A DNA stretch of 64,000 nt, taken from assembly GCA_950295325.1 (NCBI GenBank), contig OX485809.1:37515081-37579080 (forward strand). Direction: 5' to 3'. Under the pieces are notes generated by a model. That model saw nothing but the letters and a program-made list of their open reading frames with translations. It searched no databases and had not been told where the DNA came from. This document shows positions 12,925-24,489 of the stretch, one piece after another (the first letter of the stretch is position 1; each line of letters opens with the position of its first letter). The stretch comes from Polytrichum commune. Its lineage: Eukaryota > Streptophyta > Polytrichopsida > Polytrichales > Polytrichaceae. The translations under genes were made by a program, and so were the position numbers.

Positions 12925-14215
12925 CATTACCAACATTGGTTTATGATGTTTATGTCCAAACCTTTTTGGGGATCAAGGTGGATTTACAAGTTAAATATGA
13001 GGCTAGGAGAGGACCAAAAACACTATAATCATAAATGTTTTGCCTAACCTCCCAATGTCAGAAGCAACCCTTAACACTTCCAGTGATGTTTTATGGCGTT
13101 CTTAGCTAAAATCTTTTGGGGTCTCGGGTAAATGGTTAAGTTGAATATGAGGTTGAGAAGGCCCCAAAAACCCATGGCCACCGCTGTTCATAAATTTTTG
13201 CCTTCCTTCCCAACATTAGAAACGGCCTTCAACATTGTTAGTGTTGTTTATAGTATTTTGGTCCAAATTCTTTTGGGGTTTTGATGGATTGTTAAGTTGA
13301 AAATGAGTATGGGAAGGGACCCAAAAAGCCATGACCACAAAGGCCATATATTTTTGCCTTCCCTTGTCATTGCCAACTATGGTTTATGGCGTCTTGGTCC
13401 AATTTTTTTGGGATTCTTGATGGATTGTTATGTTGAATATGAGGCTAGGAGGGGACCAAAAAGTCATGGCCGCCAATGCCCATACATTTTGGCCTTCCTT
13501 CCCGACGTTGGAAGTGGCCCTTAGCATTGCGAAAGATGGTTTGTGGCATTTTGGTCCATGGAAATTTGGGTCTTAGTGGATTATTAAGTTGAATATGAGG
13601 TTGGAAGGGGACCCAAAAAGCCATTGCCGTTGCTGGTGATACATTCTAGTGTTCTTTCCCAACGTCAGACTAACACTTAGTATTGTTGGCATTGGTTTAT
13701 GGCATTTTGGTTCAAATATTTTTGGGGTCTTGATGGATTATTGAGTTGAATATGAGGATATGAGAAGACCCAAAAAGCCATGGGCACCAACGACCATGCA
13801 TTTTGGCCTTCCTTGATCCTCAACAATACCAGTAATAGTTTATGGCATTTTGGTCCAAATATTTTTGGAAAATTTGGTGGCTTTAGATATTGAATGTGGA
13901 TCTAGGAAGGAACCCGAAAGAACATGGCCATTGGCGGCCATACATGCTGGCCTTCCTTCCCAATGTTGGAAGCAACTCTTAGCACCTCCAACATTGGTTT
14001 ATGGCGTTTTGGTCCAACATTTTTTTGGGCCTTCGCGGCTTTAAACATTGAATATGATTCTAGGAGGGGGCCAAAACAAACATGGCCGTTAGCTGCCATA
14101 CAATTTTGCCTTCCCTCCCAACATTGGAACCAACCTTAAACAGTGGGCAAAGTTGGTTTACGAGGTTTGGTCCAAATGATATTGGGTGAAAGTGGATTTA
14201 AATTTCAACATGAAG
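12925..14215. repeat. Tandem array of a roughly 150-bp unit (8-9 copies)
   Basis: The phrase GTTGAATATGAGG or a variant recurs at about 12990, 13140, 13296, 13432, 13588, 13745, 13889 and 14047, with a degenerate copy near 14198. Spacing is therefore 136-158 bp. Each unit also carries TTTATGGCGTTTTGGTCCAA, GGGGACCCAAAAAGCCATGG and TTGGCCTTCCTTCCCAA. Short ORFs within it follow the repeat and are not genes. The 136-158-bp unit length is in the nucleosome/satellite range. Confidence 0.85.
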
Positions 14216-15063
14216 ATTTTATTTCATTTAAAAAAATAACTCTTTATAGTGATTTTTTTAATGACTTTTCACCTTCAAAATGTTGGGTAGATTTATTTAC
14301 AATTTCTCTCATATGTGTTTCATGAAGTTATTTCTTGGATGCTTATTGACTTGGGCTAGATGTAAGGCCGTGCATTGGGAGGGAAGGAAAATGTCATGAT
14401 TCCTTGTAACTAAACAAAATACCCCCTCCCCCAATGGTTTCATATAATAAGGGGGGGGGGGGTTCAAGATTGGTGAGGTAGTAATCCCACATGTGTATTA
14501 CCAATGGTTGGGCATTTTTTGTGTGGGCGATTATCATTCACGTTCACTACCATATTGTTCAAGTTGTACATCATATAACTTAGACAAATCAATTCTAAGC
14601 ATTTACCTACACTATTCAAAAAAAATGTTTTTATGTAAATTTGGGATAATAATAAATACTATTAATTTGTATATAATTTTTTTCGTTTGATGTCATGGAA
14701 CCACAAACCCCAATTTATTTAGAATGTACGACAGGCAAATACATGGCTTTGTCTTTCAATAAAATATACCAAATGTATGATAGGAAACTAAGTGTAGGAA
14801 AAGATGAGTGCAATTGCACCTATCTAATATAATGACTTCATTGATTTCATTATCCTCTCGAGGGGGGTAGTCATTGGTTGGAGTAGCAATATACGTGCGA
14901 ACAAATGATAGGGTATTTTTAAAACATGGGGGCAAAAAATTATAAATGGACTTAAGAGTAATATAGGGTATCAAAAACGGCACTGGACATCTTTAAAGTA
15001 TTATAGGGTATGGAATAATAGGTAATTTGGAATTATAATGCAAGCCATTTTTCTATTAACCCA
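14216..15063. other. AT-rich stretch with poly-G tract and element-like motifs
   Basis: Contains a 12-G run (14451-14462) and repeated AATATAGGGTA/TATAGGGTATGG motifs near 14910-15010. Those motifs also occur inside the poly-G-TIR element at 29.5-30.8 kb. Together with the 15-C run ending in CCCGAG at 15559-15576, this suggests a decayed relative of that element, later interrupted by the SINE at 15077-15444. The left end is not resolved. Confidence 0.35.
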
Positions 15064-15076
15064 AAGTAGAAATTTA

Positions 15077-15444
15077 GATAGATAGAAACTCCGGTCCCTT
15101 TTTAGCAAGGGGCCGGCGTGAATAAAGTGTCCGTTCGTAATGCCAATGACCTGATGCCCACTGGACAAGGGGACATTGGGACAATACTACTCTCCCCTTT
15201 CGAGGATGGACACTATAGCGACACACTATACTAGTTCCTAACTAGCCACTAGTGCCTTGAAGATACCGGACATGGTATCCCCCCAAAGGGCTTTGAGGTA
15301 CCCATACAACAAGGTCCAAGGACCCCCCACCATAGTTGGGTGGACTAAGGTAGTGAGCACCACGCCGGCATGGGGAATAGAACCCACAACCTCCTCATTG
15401 GGGGCCATGAGCCCTAACCACCAAGCCAAGGCCCGTGGTGCCTC
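15077..15444 (-). mobile_element. tRNA-derived SINE with target-site duplication
   Basis: On the minus strand the head has an A-box-like CTTGGTGGTTAGGGC and a B-box-like GGTTCTATTCCC, in the order and spacing of a tRNA gene. The 3' end is a TATC-repeat tail. The element is bracketed by the 13-bp direct repeat AAGTAGAAATTTA at 15064-15076 and 15445-15457, which marks target-primed insertion. The short ORFs across it are translations of the tRNA head. It was mobilised by a LINE in trans (family knowledge). Confidence 0.85.
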
Positions 15445-15558
15445 AAGTAGAAATTTACATAATGATAGCATGTGAAAAAAAAGAAGAGAATTGAAAGTAA
15501 TACCCCCCTATAAAATAGTGGTTGTTCGCACCTATATCCTTAACTTTTTAACACACTG

Positions 15559-15576
15559 CCCCCCCCCCCCCCCGAG
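15559..15576. repeat. Poly-C tract ending in GAG, possible element terminus
   Basis: Fifteen Cs followed by GAG and preceded by CACTG. This is the same arrangement as the right terminus of the element ending at 30832. No matching left end was found. Confidence 0.4.
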
Positions 15577-16252
15577 ATTATCCTTGGCAACTTAAAACCA
15601 AATAGATGAACTTTATTTCCAACTTTTTAAAGCCCCTTGAACATAGTTTCCCAAAGAAATAATAATCAACATGTGATTTTTTTCTTCAAATTGAACTAAT
15701 TCATGAGAAAATTCTTCCTTGTAGAGTTCACAAAAGGTATTAATAAACACACAATCAAAATTTCAGAACAAAAAAAAAACCTCAAATTGGTAGCTCATAT
15801 TTGACTTTTTTTAAAACAATTATCTCAACTTGATAATTTATTTAGACTATGCATTGCATAACAATACCATTACATTGTTCATTACTCATTTTCATGATTT
15901 GAGAAGTTTCTTTGTAGGATCTTGCTTCGTGGCAATATATGTCCTGTTAGATTATTTCTCTTTTGTCCATGATTGTTTATAATGGTGACACCTAATACAT
16001 GCATGTGAGACCCATGGAGGTAACCCGGGTTACCGAATTTTTAGAGTGCGTGAACACAATTGATTAATTAATTTTTGGGATGGCGGGTTATTGAATTTAA
16101 AAAGTACGTGAACGCTATTAAAATAATAATAACAAATTTTTTGGAGGGTGCCCAAAAGAGGACCAACATTTGGTTTGCACTTTGCGAATAGTGCAGTCTC
16201 AACAATAGGGACATGAGACGGGCTTCATCATTGCGTTTATTGGGGTTCGTGT

Positions 16253-17125
16253 ATGTGTTTGCTATCGTGTTTGCTTGCAATGTCGCAGTGGTCAAAGTTT
16301 GCCATCTTCCATCACGGTGGGATGTCATTCATACCGATCGACGTCAGTGGCAATGGCAACTGCTTATATCATTGTGCTACTTGCTCATCGGTCATATCAT
16401 GCAACGATGCGTCCATAATCCGTAAACGTGTCCGTGACTACGCTATTGGTGTAGGTCGTCCTGTTGCTGAAGACATTGTGCGGCTATTGCATTCAGTCAT
16501 ACTAGGTGGATGCATTCATTTTGAAGAAGTGTTCAGCAACATGTGCCATGAGAGCACATATGCATCAAATGTTGACATGATGCTTTTGGCAATCTTGTAT
16601 AACGTGAAAATTGTATCATATTTTAACTACTCAATGGGCATTCAATCATTTGCGACGGCGGCGTTCATAGATGGTCACATGCAAACATACATAGTCGATT
16701 CCCAGCACACATTGTTCCTATATCATCATAGCTATCCAAACCCCTTGACGCCCATTGAACTGCAACATTGGATTTGCCTGAACCACTTTGCGCTCCTGGT
16801 GGAGAACTCTGCATTTAGGGTCAGGGTATCCAACTTGGAAGGTGAAGATAATGTTGAGGAAGATGCAAACGGCGCCTCTACATCACGCCATCGGGCTACT
16901 ATTGTCTATGTGCCCACAACACTGCCCCATCAAGTTGGTGGCATCAGTGGCTCTCCTCAGATGGTTCCTCATCGTAAGCGCAAGCCCCAAACTGATCGGA
17001 AGACCAATGCATCACAATGCGTCAAGAAGACTCCCGGTGAGGATGAGTTCAATCGAATCACAGAGTTATGGGGCCACCTAGAGAGCAACAAACGCGAGCA
17101 TGCTCAATGCGATGCATCATCATGA
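16253..17125 (+). CDS. OTU-like cysteine protease encoded by a transposon
   Basis: The 290-codon open frame contains the OTU signature. The catalytic-type Asp and Cys lie in IDVSGNGNCLYHC (residues 30 and 37 counted from 16253), and the catalytic-type His in LNHFALLVE (residue 178). The usual GDGNC is GNGNC here. The most natural start is the Met at 16280 (MSQWSKFAIFHHGGM), which removes an improbable leader. The C-terminal third is polar and low in homology signal. OTU enzymes cleave ubiquitin chains; copies in plant DNA transposons are common but their role there is unknown. The frame ends in TGA at 17123-17125, directly before the transposase region, and the next coding block resumes in the same frame, so the two may once have been one polyprotein. 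Confidence 0.75.
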   Translation: MCLLSCLLAMSQWSKFAIFHHGGMSFIPIDVSGNGNCLYHCATCSSVISCNDASIIRKRVRDYAIGVGRPVAEDIVRLLHSVILGGCIHFEEVFSNMCHESTYASNVDMMLLAILYNVKIVSYFNYSMGIQSFATAAFIDGHMQTYIVDSQHTLFLYHHSYPNPLTPIELQHWICLNHFALLVENSAFRVRVSNLEGEDNVEEDANGASTSRHRATIVYVPTTLPHQVGGISGSPQMVPHRKRKPQTDRKTNASQCVKKTPGEDEFNRITELWGHLESNKREHAQCDASS

Positions 17126-18235
17126 CGCTCATTCGACTCAGTCTCTCCCATATCGAAGTACGCACCATGCTTCACATTGGCGCTCCTCAGTTTGAATGTA
17201 TTTGCAAGGTGGTGGAAGAAGGCGCAGCCCTGGAGACTTTTCAGAGTCGACATCCTCGTAAGAAGCCCAAACACGCAATCAATGAGGAGGATTTGGCAAC
17301 GATCCATGTGCACACCAAATAAAGCCTTCGAATTGGAGGATGGGTTCCCATGCTCACACCATCGTTCGATTCAGTATTTTGTGAAGCCGGGAACGATATG
17401 GTTCAGCATCCATGCTAAATACACAGCAATCCAAGAGGTTGGGAATCGTCGTGTTTTATCGTTGTCCCGATGGCACCAATACATTCAATTCTACTACCTG
17501 GGCATGCGTTTAACGTGCTCAAAGGAAGACGTGTGCGATGCCTATATTCGTCTCAACATCCAACTACAGCGTGACGATCTGCAGGCCGATGAACGCACTC
17601 GACTCATGCTCAAGAAGGAGATGCATTTGGATGCGGTGATCGAGCATCGTCGCTTTGTGACCAAGTTTGTCTAGAAATACGTCAATTGCATCGCGCCTGA
17701 GCATATTGTTCCCGGCAAGTTGAATTCCCATGAGCTTGACGAGAACACGACGATGAATGACAATGATATTGTCGATGTCGATGCCGAGAAACCTCATGCC
17801 CATCCATCGACCGAGATTCGGGCTTAGATCCAAATCGAGGATTTTGGTAGATGTTTTGTTCTGCCTCAATTCGGACACCTTTGTCCATCGACCGATTATT
17901 TTGAGTCGAATCTAATGATGCAGAATTTCATCATCGCCGACCTAATCAAAGGCGTCAACAACGTGATCTTGTATGACGAATGCGGCCAAAGCAAGGACGT
18001 TGATGCGTTTTGCAGTCTACAGTTGCGTCAACACCTAGAGATTGCCAAGCAGGAAATGCCTCCCGATACCCTGTTCCTGGTTCTCAACAATTGAGTCAGG
18101 CAGAACAAATCGATCGCAATTTTCCAATTTTACGCGTTGTTGTGCTTGTTGTTCTACAAGAAGGTGGTCATTCTATTCTTGTTGCTTGGGCATTCGCATA
18201 ACCAAGCCAAATCGGGTAGTCGCCGACCTTCACAA

Positions 18236-18543
18236 TGTTGTTGACAACAAGAATTCTTCAACTGATACACACAGGAAAATTACATTCTCACTTACACACT
18301 GCAGACACGCATGATTAAGGAAACTTTTTATTCATGAACTAATTGCTACAGACAGGCAGACTACTAGTTTCTGCTGTGCAGACACGCATCACCTACGCAT
18401 ACGACATACACTCACACCTACAGCTCAGGAGTGAAGTTGTCCTTTTATTCTACTGCTGAGAAGCTTCTATCACTAATCAGTATCCTTGTGTAACTAATCA
18501 AGTAACTAATCTCGAATCAATGCGAAACGAACTAACTCCAATA
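18236..18543 (-). repeat. 3' LTR of the Copia element
   Basis: 308 bp, identical in length to the 5' LTR and differing from it at 8 positions. It is the 3' copy because the polyprotein frame runs toward it on the minus strand. Confidence 0.95.
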
Positions 18544-18552
18544 CTCCCACTC
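18544..18552 (-). promoter_or_regulatory. Polypurine tract of the Copia element
   Basis: GAGTGGGAG on the minus strand abuts the 3' LTR, the expected site of plus-strand DNA priming. Confidence 0.7.
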
Positions 18553-18585
18553 GTTGAGCATTGAAAGATGAACCAAGGCTCCCAC

Positions 18586-21318
18586 TCAATGCTCAACTGA
18601 GCACATGCCAAGCTGATGGCGTAGTCGTTGAAAAGTGTCTTTGGGCAGTGCTTTGGTGAATATATCTGCCAGCTGATCGTGAGAAGAGACAAAAGAGGGA
18701 AGAAGAAGATCTGCAAGAAAGGCTTCTCGGATCACGTGATACTGGACGTCAATATGCTTGGTCCTGCGGTGAAATTCTGGGTTTTTGATAAGTCGCAGAG
18801 CACTTTGGTTATCAGTGAACAGAGGAGTGGGAGAAACAGGGGTTTTCCCAAGGCTACTAAGTAACCGTCAATGCCAGATAATTTCTTTAGTGGTTGCGGA
18901 GGCAGCAAGATATTTTGCTTCCGTAGTACTGGAGGCGCAACTGGCTTGTTTTCTGGAGGCCCAAAGAACAGGGCCGTGATTGATGAAGAAAATAAAACCG
19001 GATCGTGATTTTCGATCATCGAGGTCCATGGCGTAATTTGCATCAAAGTAGGCAGAAAGGGAGATGGGCTGATGGTTGCCAGAAAAAGAAATACCGAGAT
19101 GAAGGGTACCTGCTAAGTACTTCAAGATTCGGCGAAGAGCATTGCAATGGGCTGGTGAAGGGTTGGTGCAGTATTTAGCGGCAATACTCACGGCATAGGA
19201 GAGGTCAGGTCGGGTGCCAATGCAAGCGAACTGGAGACAACCCACAATAGTCTGATAGGGAAATGTTGAAGTGGAGAAAGAATCATCAGAAGGTTGGGTG
19301 TGTGGATCAGCGGGGACGGAGAGGGGCACCGCGTTAAGAAACCCAAATTTCGAACTAGTTTTGTAAGATAATGGGTTTGATCCAAGAAGATTTCTTGGGA
19401 ATCCCTGTGGCGGGTAATCCGCAAACCCACATAGCAGCCGGCAGGACTGCGAGTGTTGGAGAAGGCCTTATCCATGGAATTCAAGATAAAATTGATGTTA
19501 GTGCCTTTTGAGAAGCAGATGAGCCCATCATCCACATATATGAGAAGAATAATGGTTTGCCCGCCTTGTGAAGAATAGTAGGCACAGGGGTCGGCATCAC
19601 TGACTTGGAACCCAAATTGAAGGAGAAAAGTGTGAAACTTGTGATTCCAATTTCGAGAGGCTTGTTTGAGACCATAGAGAGCTTTCCGGAGAAGACAAAC
19701 ATAGTCAGGATGGTCCAGGTCAACAAAACCTTCAGGCTGCTCCATGTAAAGAAGCTCTGCAATATCTCCATTCAAAAAAGCTGTCTTGATGTCGAACTGT
19801 ACGATTTCGAGATCATCAGCCGCGGTAATAGCCATTACAATTCGAACTGTTTCGAATTTTACTACAGGAGAAAACGTCTCGCTGTAATCAATGCCGGCCT
19901 TTTGAGTGTAGCCTTTAGCGACTAAGCATGCTTTAAACTTATCAATATCTCCATTGGGAAGATATTTGGTCTTGAACACCCACTTACATTGGATGGCTTT
20001 TCGCCCATCAGGAAGGCGAACCAGCTCCCATGTCTTGTTTTCTCGGAGGGAATGGATTTCCTCTGTCATGGCTTTAACCCACTGAGCAGCATTAGGACTG
20101 TGAAGAGCTTCCAGATAAGAGAAAGGATCATCTGGAGAAGAGTCAGGAGAGATAGGGTTTGTGGGTTGCGAAGAGTAGGCGGAGGACTCGAGAGAAGAGG
20201 AACTGAGACTCGGCTTATCAGGAACTGCGTGACTTAGGTGAGCTTGAGTGAGCGGAGGAGGAGTGGTAACAGATGAGGATGAACCAGTAGGAGGAGGGGC
20301 AATTTCGGCAAGAGATCGTAGACGAACATGAGTATCTGGCTGATAATTCGGATGTAAGAGAAGAGTCCGTGGTGTGAGGGAATTAAGAGCCTCGACAGAA
20401 GAAGGCACAATAGGACTAGTAGCAAGAATTGGACAACGTGAGGTAGCAGATGCAGGAGTGGAGGTGAACTCAGAAGGAGATTGAGTTGGGGTGAGCTCAG
20501 AGGGATTTTGAGGTGAGAGGGACTCAGAAGAAGAAGAAGAGGAAGAAGAAGGGAGTTCATCTGTAGGATTTGGAAGAGAAACAGCAAGAGATGACAAATT
20601 ATCAGCAGGGAAGGAAGAAGGCCGTTCTACTGGACTGCCATAGAGGAGCTGTTCATTAAAGACCACATCACGACGGATCAGGACCTTAGAGGTCACCGGA
20701 TCCCAGAGGCGATAGCCTTTAGTATGATCACAATAGCCCAAGAAGTAGCAGAGGTGACTCTTAGGATCTAATTTGGTGCGCTGCTTCTTCTCAATATAGG
20801 CATAAGCATGGCAACCAAAAATTCTGAGATGTTCCAGGGAGGGTTTGAAACCATACCAGAGTGTGAAAGGTGTGTTTCCAGGAATTAAGCGGGAACCAGT
20901 GCGATTTAGGGTATACACAGCCGTGTGACAGGCTTCACCCCAAAAATTCAAAGGAAAACCACTTGTGTGTAGAAGAGAACGGACACTTTCCATGATAGTG
21001 CGGTTATCACGCTCACAGAAGCCATTCTGCTCTGGTGCATAAGGAGCTGTAGACGTCCTGTAGACACCAAAGGGCATCAGACTTCTCAGGGATGCAGAAA
21101 AGATGTCGATATCCGGAGTAATCGTCCTTAAAAAGGATGTAGTAGAGGGCTCCTCCCAGTGAAACATGGGCCATAGGACCACAGAGATCTGCATGAATCA
21201 GGTAGCTGGGAGCCGAAGAGGGTGTGCGAATTGGTGAACTGATGAAGCTGTGCCGGTGACTTTTGCCAAGAACACATCCCTGGCAGAATTCGGGGATAGA
21301 CTTATTTTGTAGAGTCAT
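18586..21318 (-). pseudogene. Copia pol pseudogene: integrase, reverse transcriptase, RNase H
   Basis: From right to left on the minus strand: the zinc-binding remainder (CQGCVLGKSHR), integrase start (HADLCGPM, FKDDYSGYRHLF), the downstream integrase block (APYAPEQNGFCERDN), reverse transcriptase (WVFKTKYLPNGDIDKFKACL, FDIKTAFLNGD, LIYVDDGL) and RNase H (GTRPDLSYAV, TEAKYLAAS, TDNQSALRLIKNP). The YVDD active-site motif is intact. Integrase lacks the stretch carrying its second catalytic Asp, because the frame jumps from EKSDAL to YRTSTAPYAP near 21050. Another frameshift lies near 19340, and a TGA at 18868 cuts RNase H before its last third. The original end is the TGA at 18586. Confidence 0.9.
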
Positions 21319-22273
21319 TGTAATGTAACTATACCTAGTTACCATCCTACGATGACGAGGCGTCCTCAACGACGAGGCTAATTGACAATATGATATTGTA
21401 AAGTAACTACACCTAGTTGCCATCCTACGACGACGAGGCGTCCTCAACGACAAGGCTAATTGACAATGTGACATTTAATGTATACCATGATGACGAGGTT
21501 GGGTGTATGGACACCTAGTCATCGACGGTAGTGTCATTGTAAGGTAAATACCAATATTGATGGATAATTGAATATTCTAACCACATGTGCCAGTGTGTAA
21601 GCGGAGGATGATGGGAGCTAGACAACTCCTAGTTGAAGATGGATGGATTGGAGTTAGACAACTCCAGATTGACAACATGTGCACTGGAGTTAGACAGCTC
21701 CGCATATAGTGCATTGGAATTAGACCATTCCATATTGAGAACATGTGCACATGAGTTAGACAACTCTCGATGAGGTGCATTGGAGTTGGACCGCTCCAGA
21801 ATTGGAAAGATGAATGTTATTCATTGGAGTTAGACAACTCTTAATGAATAGATGGATCTAGTTGGAATTAGACAATTCCAACTAGAAGAATGAATGGATG
21901 AATTTAGTTGGAATTAGACAATTCCAACTAGAAAGAAGGATGGATGAATCCAATTGGAATTAGACAATTCCAATTGGAAGAATGAGATTGAGATAAGAGA
22001 TGGAAGAAGGTTCTAGAAGAACCAAAGATAGAAGATTCATAGTAGAACTAAAAGATAGAGCTATGAATATGATACTTTTACTATATGTAAAGATAGAAAG
22101 TAAAAGTAGTGCTTCGGCATAAGAAGAAGCTCGGGGGAGGAGAGAGGACCTTTGGTCTCTCTCCTATGGTCGGGTGGTTGAGCTTTAACCAAAACATACT
22201 TGGTCTATGATTGTTTTGGGTTGATACGTGTTAGTGTGGAAGTTGGTGATAAACCGGTGAGAGGTTCGTTACA
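21319..22273. mobile_element. Solo LTR (955 bp) inserted in Copia integrase
   Basis: It begins TGTAATG and ends CGTTACA on the plus strand, with the 5-bp target duplication GTCAT at 21314-21318 and 22274-22278. It separates WHQRLCHLNYPTI from CQGCVLGKSHR, two halves of one zinc-binding integrase domain. There is no internal coding region, hence a solo LTR. It belongs to a different family from the host Copia. Contents: two direct copies of a roughly 78-bp unit at 21330-21480 (GACGAGGCGTCCTCAACGAC) and the palindrome array listed separately. Confidence 0.85.
21614..21980. repeat. Array of ten short palindromes with paired changes
   Basis: Ten copies of a 16-bp interrupted palindrome, GGAGTTAGACAACTCC or GGAATTAGACAATTCC and near variants, are spaced roughly 25-50 bp apart. 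Changes in one arm are often matched in the other (GGAG with CTCC, GGAAT with ATTCC). In the last three copies the arms extend outward to 11-12 bp, with matched outer bases. Confidence 0.85.
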
Positions 22274-22274
22274 G

Positions 22275-23945
22275 TCATCCCAGTGACTGCTTCTGTTCGG
22301 TCCATAGCTGGATAGTGGGATAGTTCAGATGGCAAAGTCGTTGGTGCCAAATTGCCAGGTTTCTAGTCCCATCAAGTTTAGTACTGGTCCCTAGGGACTT
22401 GATCACATTTGCATGAGAAGGAGTAAATAGAGCTCTGATATGGAGTTTATAGAGCATTCCTTCCAAAGATCCCTCCATAAGCACAATGCCATTAGCAAGC
22501 ATTTGGCAGCCAGTCTTAGTGTAGAGAGTGTTAATATTTTTGCATGCTGCCGAAGAGACAGAGAAAAGATTTCTCTGAAGTGTAGGGACGTACATAACGT
22601 TGGTGAGGAGGCTGCGCTCCCACTGATTTCGGATTTTGATCTCAATATGAATATCACCAATCCCTTCAACATAGGTTGTGTGTCCTCCCACTGCCTGAAC
22701 TGGCCAAGTACCGGGATGAACAGCAGTGAAGTTTGTGAACCAAGATCTTTGGTCAGACATGTGGTGTGATGAGCCACTGTCGGCAAGCCAATCGGTAGAG
22801 TGCACTTCTTGATCAAGAAGTTGTGCCATAAATGCTCGTGGTGTTGTCATTGTCGGATGAGACAATTGTGCTGAATATCGGGAGTCCTGTGAAAAAGAAG
22901 CGGCTCTGGACGCTGATGCAGGATGCGATTCTGTCGAAATACTGGGGGCATTTCGATTGGTGACAGGTCTTCTTGGGGGTTGGGGGCACTCTTTGTGCCA
23001 ATGGCCAAGTTCTCCACAGTTTCCACAACGTGAGATCTGCTTGCGAGTAGCAATTTCTTGAGCACGCTGGAAGCGGGGATCATGGTACTCATGTGGTGAA
23101 AAGGAACGGGAGGCTCTGTTCCCGTCTGGTGTGGCGTCGTTGGGACTCCCTCTGGCAGGAAAATTAGGCCGATAGCGCCCCGAGTCGCCATAAGATTGCG
23201 AACTCCGAGAATAGAATGCCGAAGTGTGATTGTGGGTGGAATTCTCGGACTAGCGCTTTCAAATGGCTCGCTCCTCATCGAGAAGCCATGTCTGCAGGTG
23301 AGTTAGAGTCTGCTGCTCTGGAGCCACTGTCTTCCACATAGTTTGAAAAGTATCATAGGCTGCTGGCAGGTTGCTCAGCATTTTGGAAACAACCATTGCC
23401 TCAGAGAAGGGCCTGGCGCCGAGTTTTTCGATCTGACTATTCAACATTTCGAGATCTTCAATGAAGGTAGCCATATCGCCATTATCCCCTAGCCGCAGGT
23501 TGTAATAGCTCTCTTGTAACTGGTACAGTGACTGCACAACAGTGCGTTGATGAATAAGAGCTAGCTTATCCCATATTTCCTTTGAAGTTTTGCAGTTAAT
23601 GATCTGGTGAAGAATTGGTTTGTCAACCAATTGAATGAGAATAGAAAAGGCTTGTTTATCCCTTTTCTTGAAATCAATAATGGCATTTTGGACTTCCTCC
23701 CTTTGGGCAGGAGACATTCCTTCATCAGGAGTCGGGGTAACCTCTGAGAATAGAGTACGCCCAAACTGGATCTCAGGAATTGGGGTGGAAGATTGTGCAC
23801 ATGGTAGGATAGGCATAATTTCAGTGCCGTCGACAATTCCCATAAAATTTCGGCCATCAAGATAGGCCTAAGCCTGAAACTTCCATAGATTGTACTCCTT
23901 TCCATTGTACTTCTGTAGATTACTTAATTCCTTGAGATCGCTCAT
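22275..23945 (-). pseudogene. Copia gag, zinc knuckle and protease pseudogene
   Basis: The initiator is the ATG at 23945 (MSDLKELSNLQKYNGKEY). The gag core runs through SKEIWDKLALIHQ, ESYYNLRLG and MVVSKMLSNLPAAYDTF. A CCHC zinc knuckle, CGNCGELGHWHKEC, follows near 23000, then the aspartic protease motif ADSGSSHHM and the start of the pre-integrase domain (WHQRLCHLNYPTI). All are in one frame, broken by a TAG at 23868, a TGA at 23259 and a TAG shortly after. The frame is lost just before the solo LTR insertion, near 22300. The stops fit CAG-to-TAG and CGA-to-TGA changes. Confidence 0.9.
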
Positions 23946-24475
23946 AGTGATGACAGTTTGCAGATGGGATTTGCTGTTGATCACCGTGAGGAGGACAGAG
24001 AGGGCAGCAGATATCAAGAAGGAAGAAAGAAGAAAATGGGAAAATATGTTTTAAGAGGCACCACTTGAGCGATAACTATCGAAAACGTCAATCATTGGAA
24101 TACGCCAATGTGCTGTTAGGGAAGAAAAAGAGAACGAGGAAAGACCAAGATTCGTTGTTTCATGTTATATGTATGCTTTCTGAGGAGAGCTCCGGAGCCT
24201 CTCCAACGCAGCGTTCCTTTTCTCTTAGATTATGATCATGGCAGACATGGAGGCCGAGAATGTCCCTATCCCTGTGAAGGTTGTGCCCGAGACTCTGCTT
24301 AAGAAGCGCAAGCGCAATCGTATGTTGTATCAGAGTTGAGGGTAAAAGACAGACGCAAGAGGCAGGCAGTTGTGGGAAGAAAGAATCAATGCAAGAAAGA
24401 AAAATCACTTATCAGCAAAAAAACAGGAACAGCTAGCAACATTCGACACTCATTAGCAACTCGGAAACGCAAGAT

Positions 24476-24489
24476 GTGGGCCCATAACC
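24476..24489 (-). promoter_or_regulatory. Primer-binding site for a half initiator tRNA-Met
   Basis: The plus strand next to the 5' LTR reads GTGGGCCCATAACC. This matches the anticodon stem-loop of plant initiator tRNA-Met up to nucleotide 39 as I recall that tRNA, not its 3' end. Copia of Drosophila is primed in this way, by a 5' half-tRNA. The match ends exactly at the LTR boundary. Confidence 0.7.

Noticed and set aside
13297-14139. Overlapping ORFs of 60-75 codons on both strands
   Set aside because: They lie wholly in the tandem array and repeat its unit; they are not genes.
19481-20587. Leu/Ser-rich ORFs on both strands over the Copia pol region
   Set aside because: Shadows of the integrase-to-reverse-transcriptase linker, which is rich in TC repeats.
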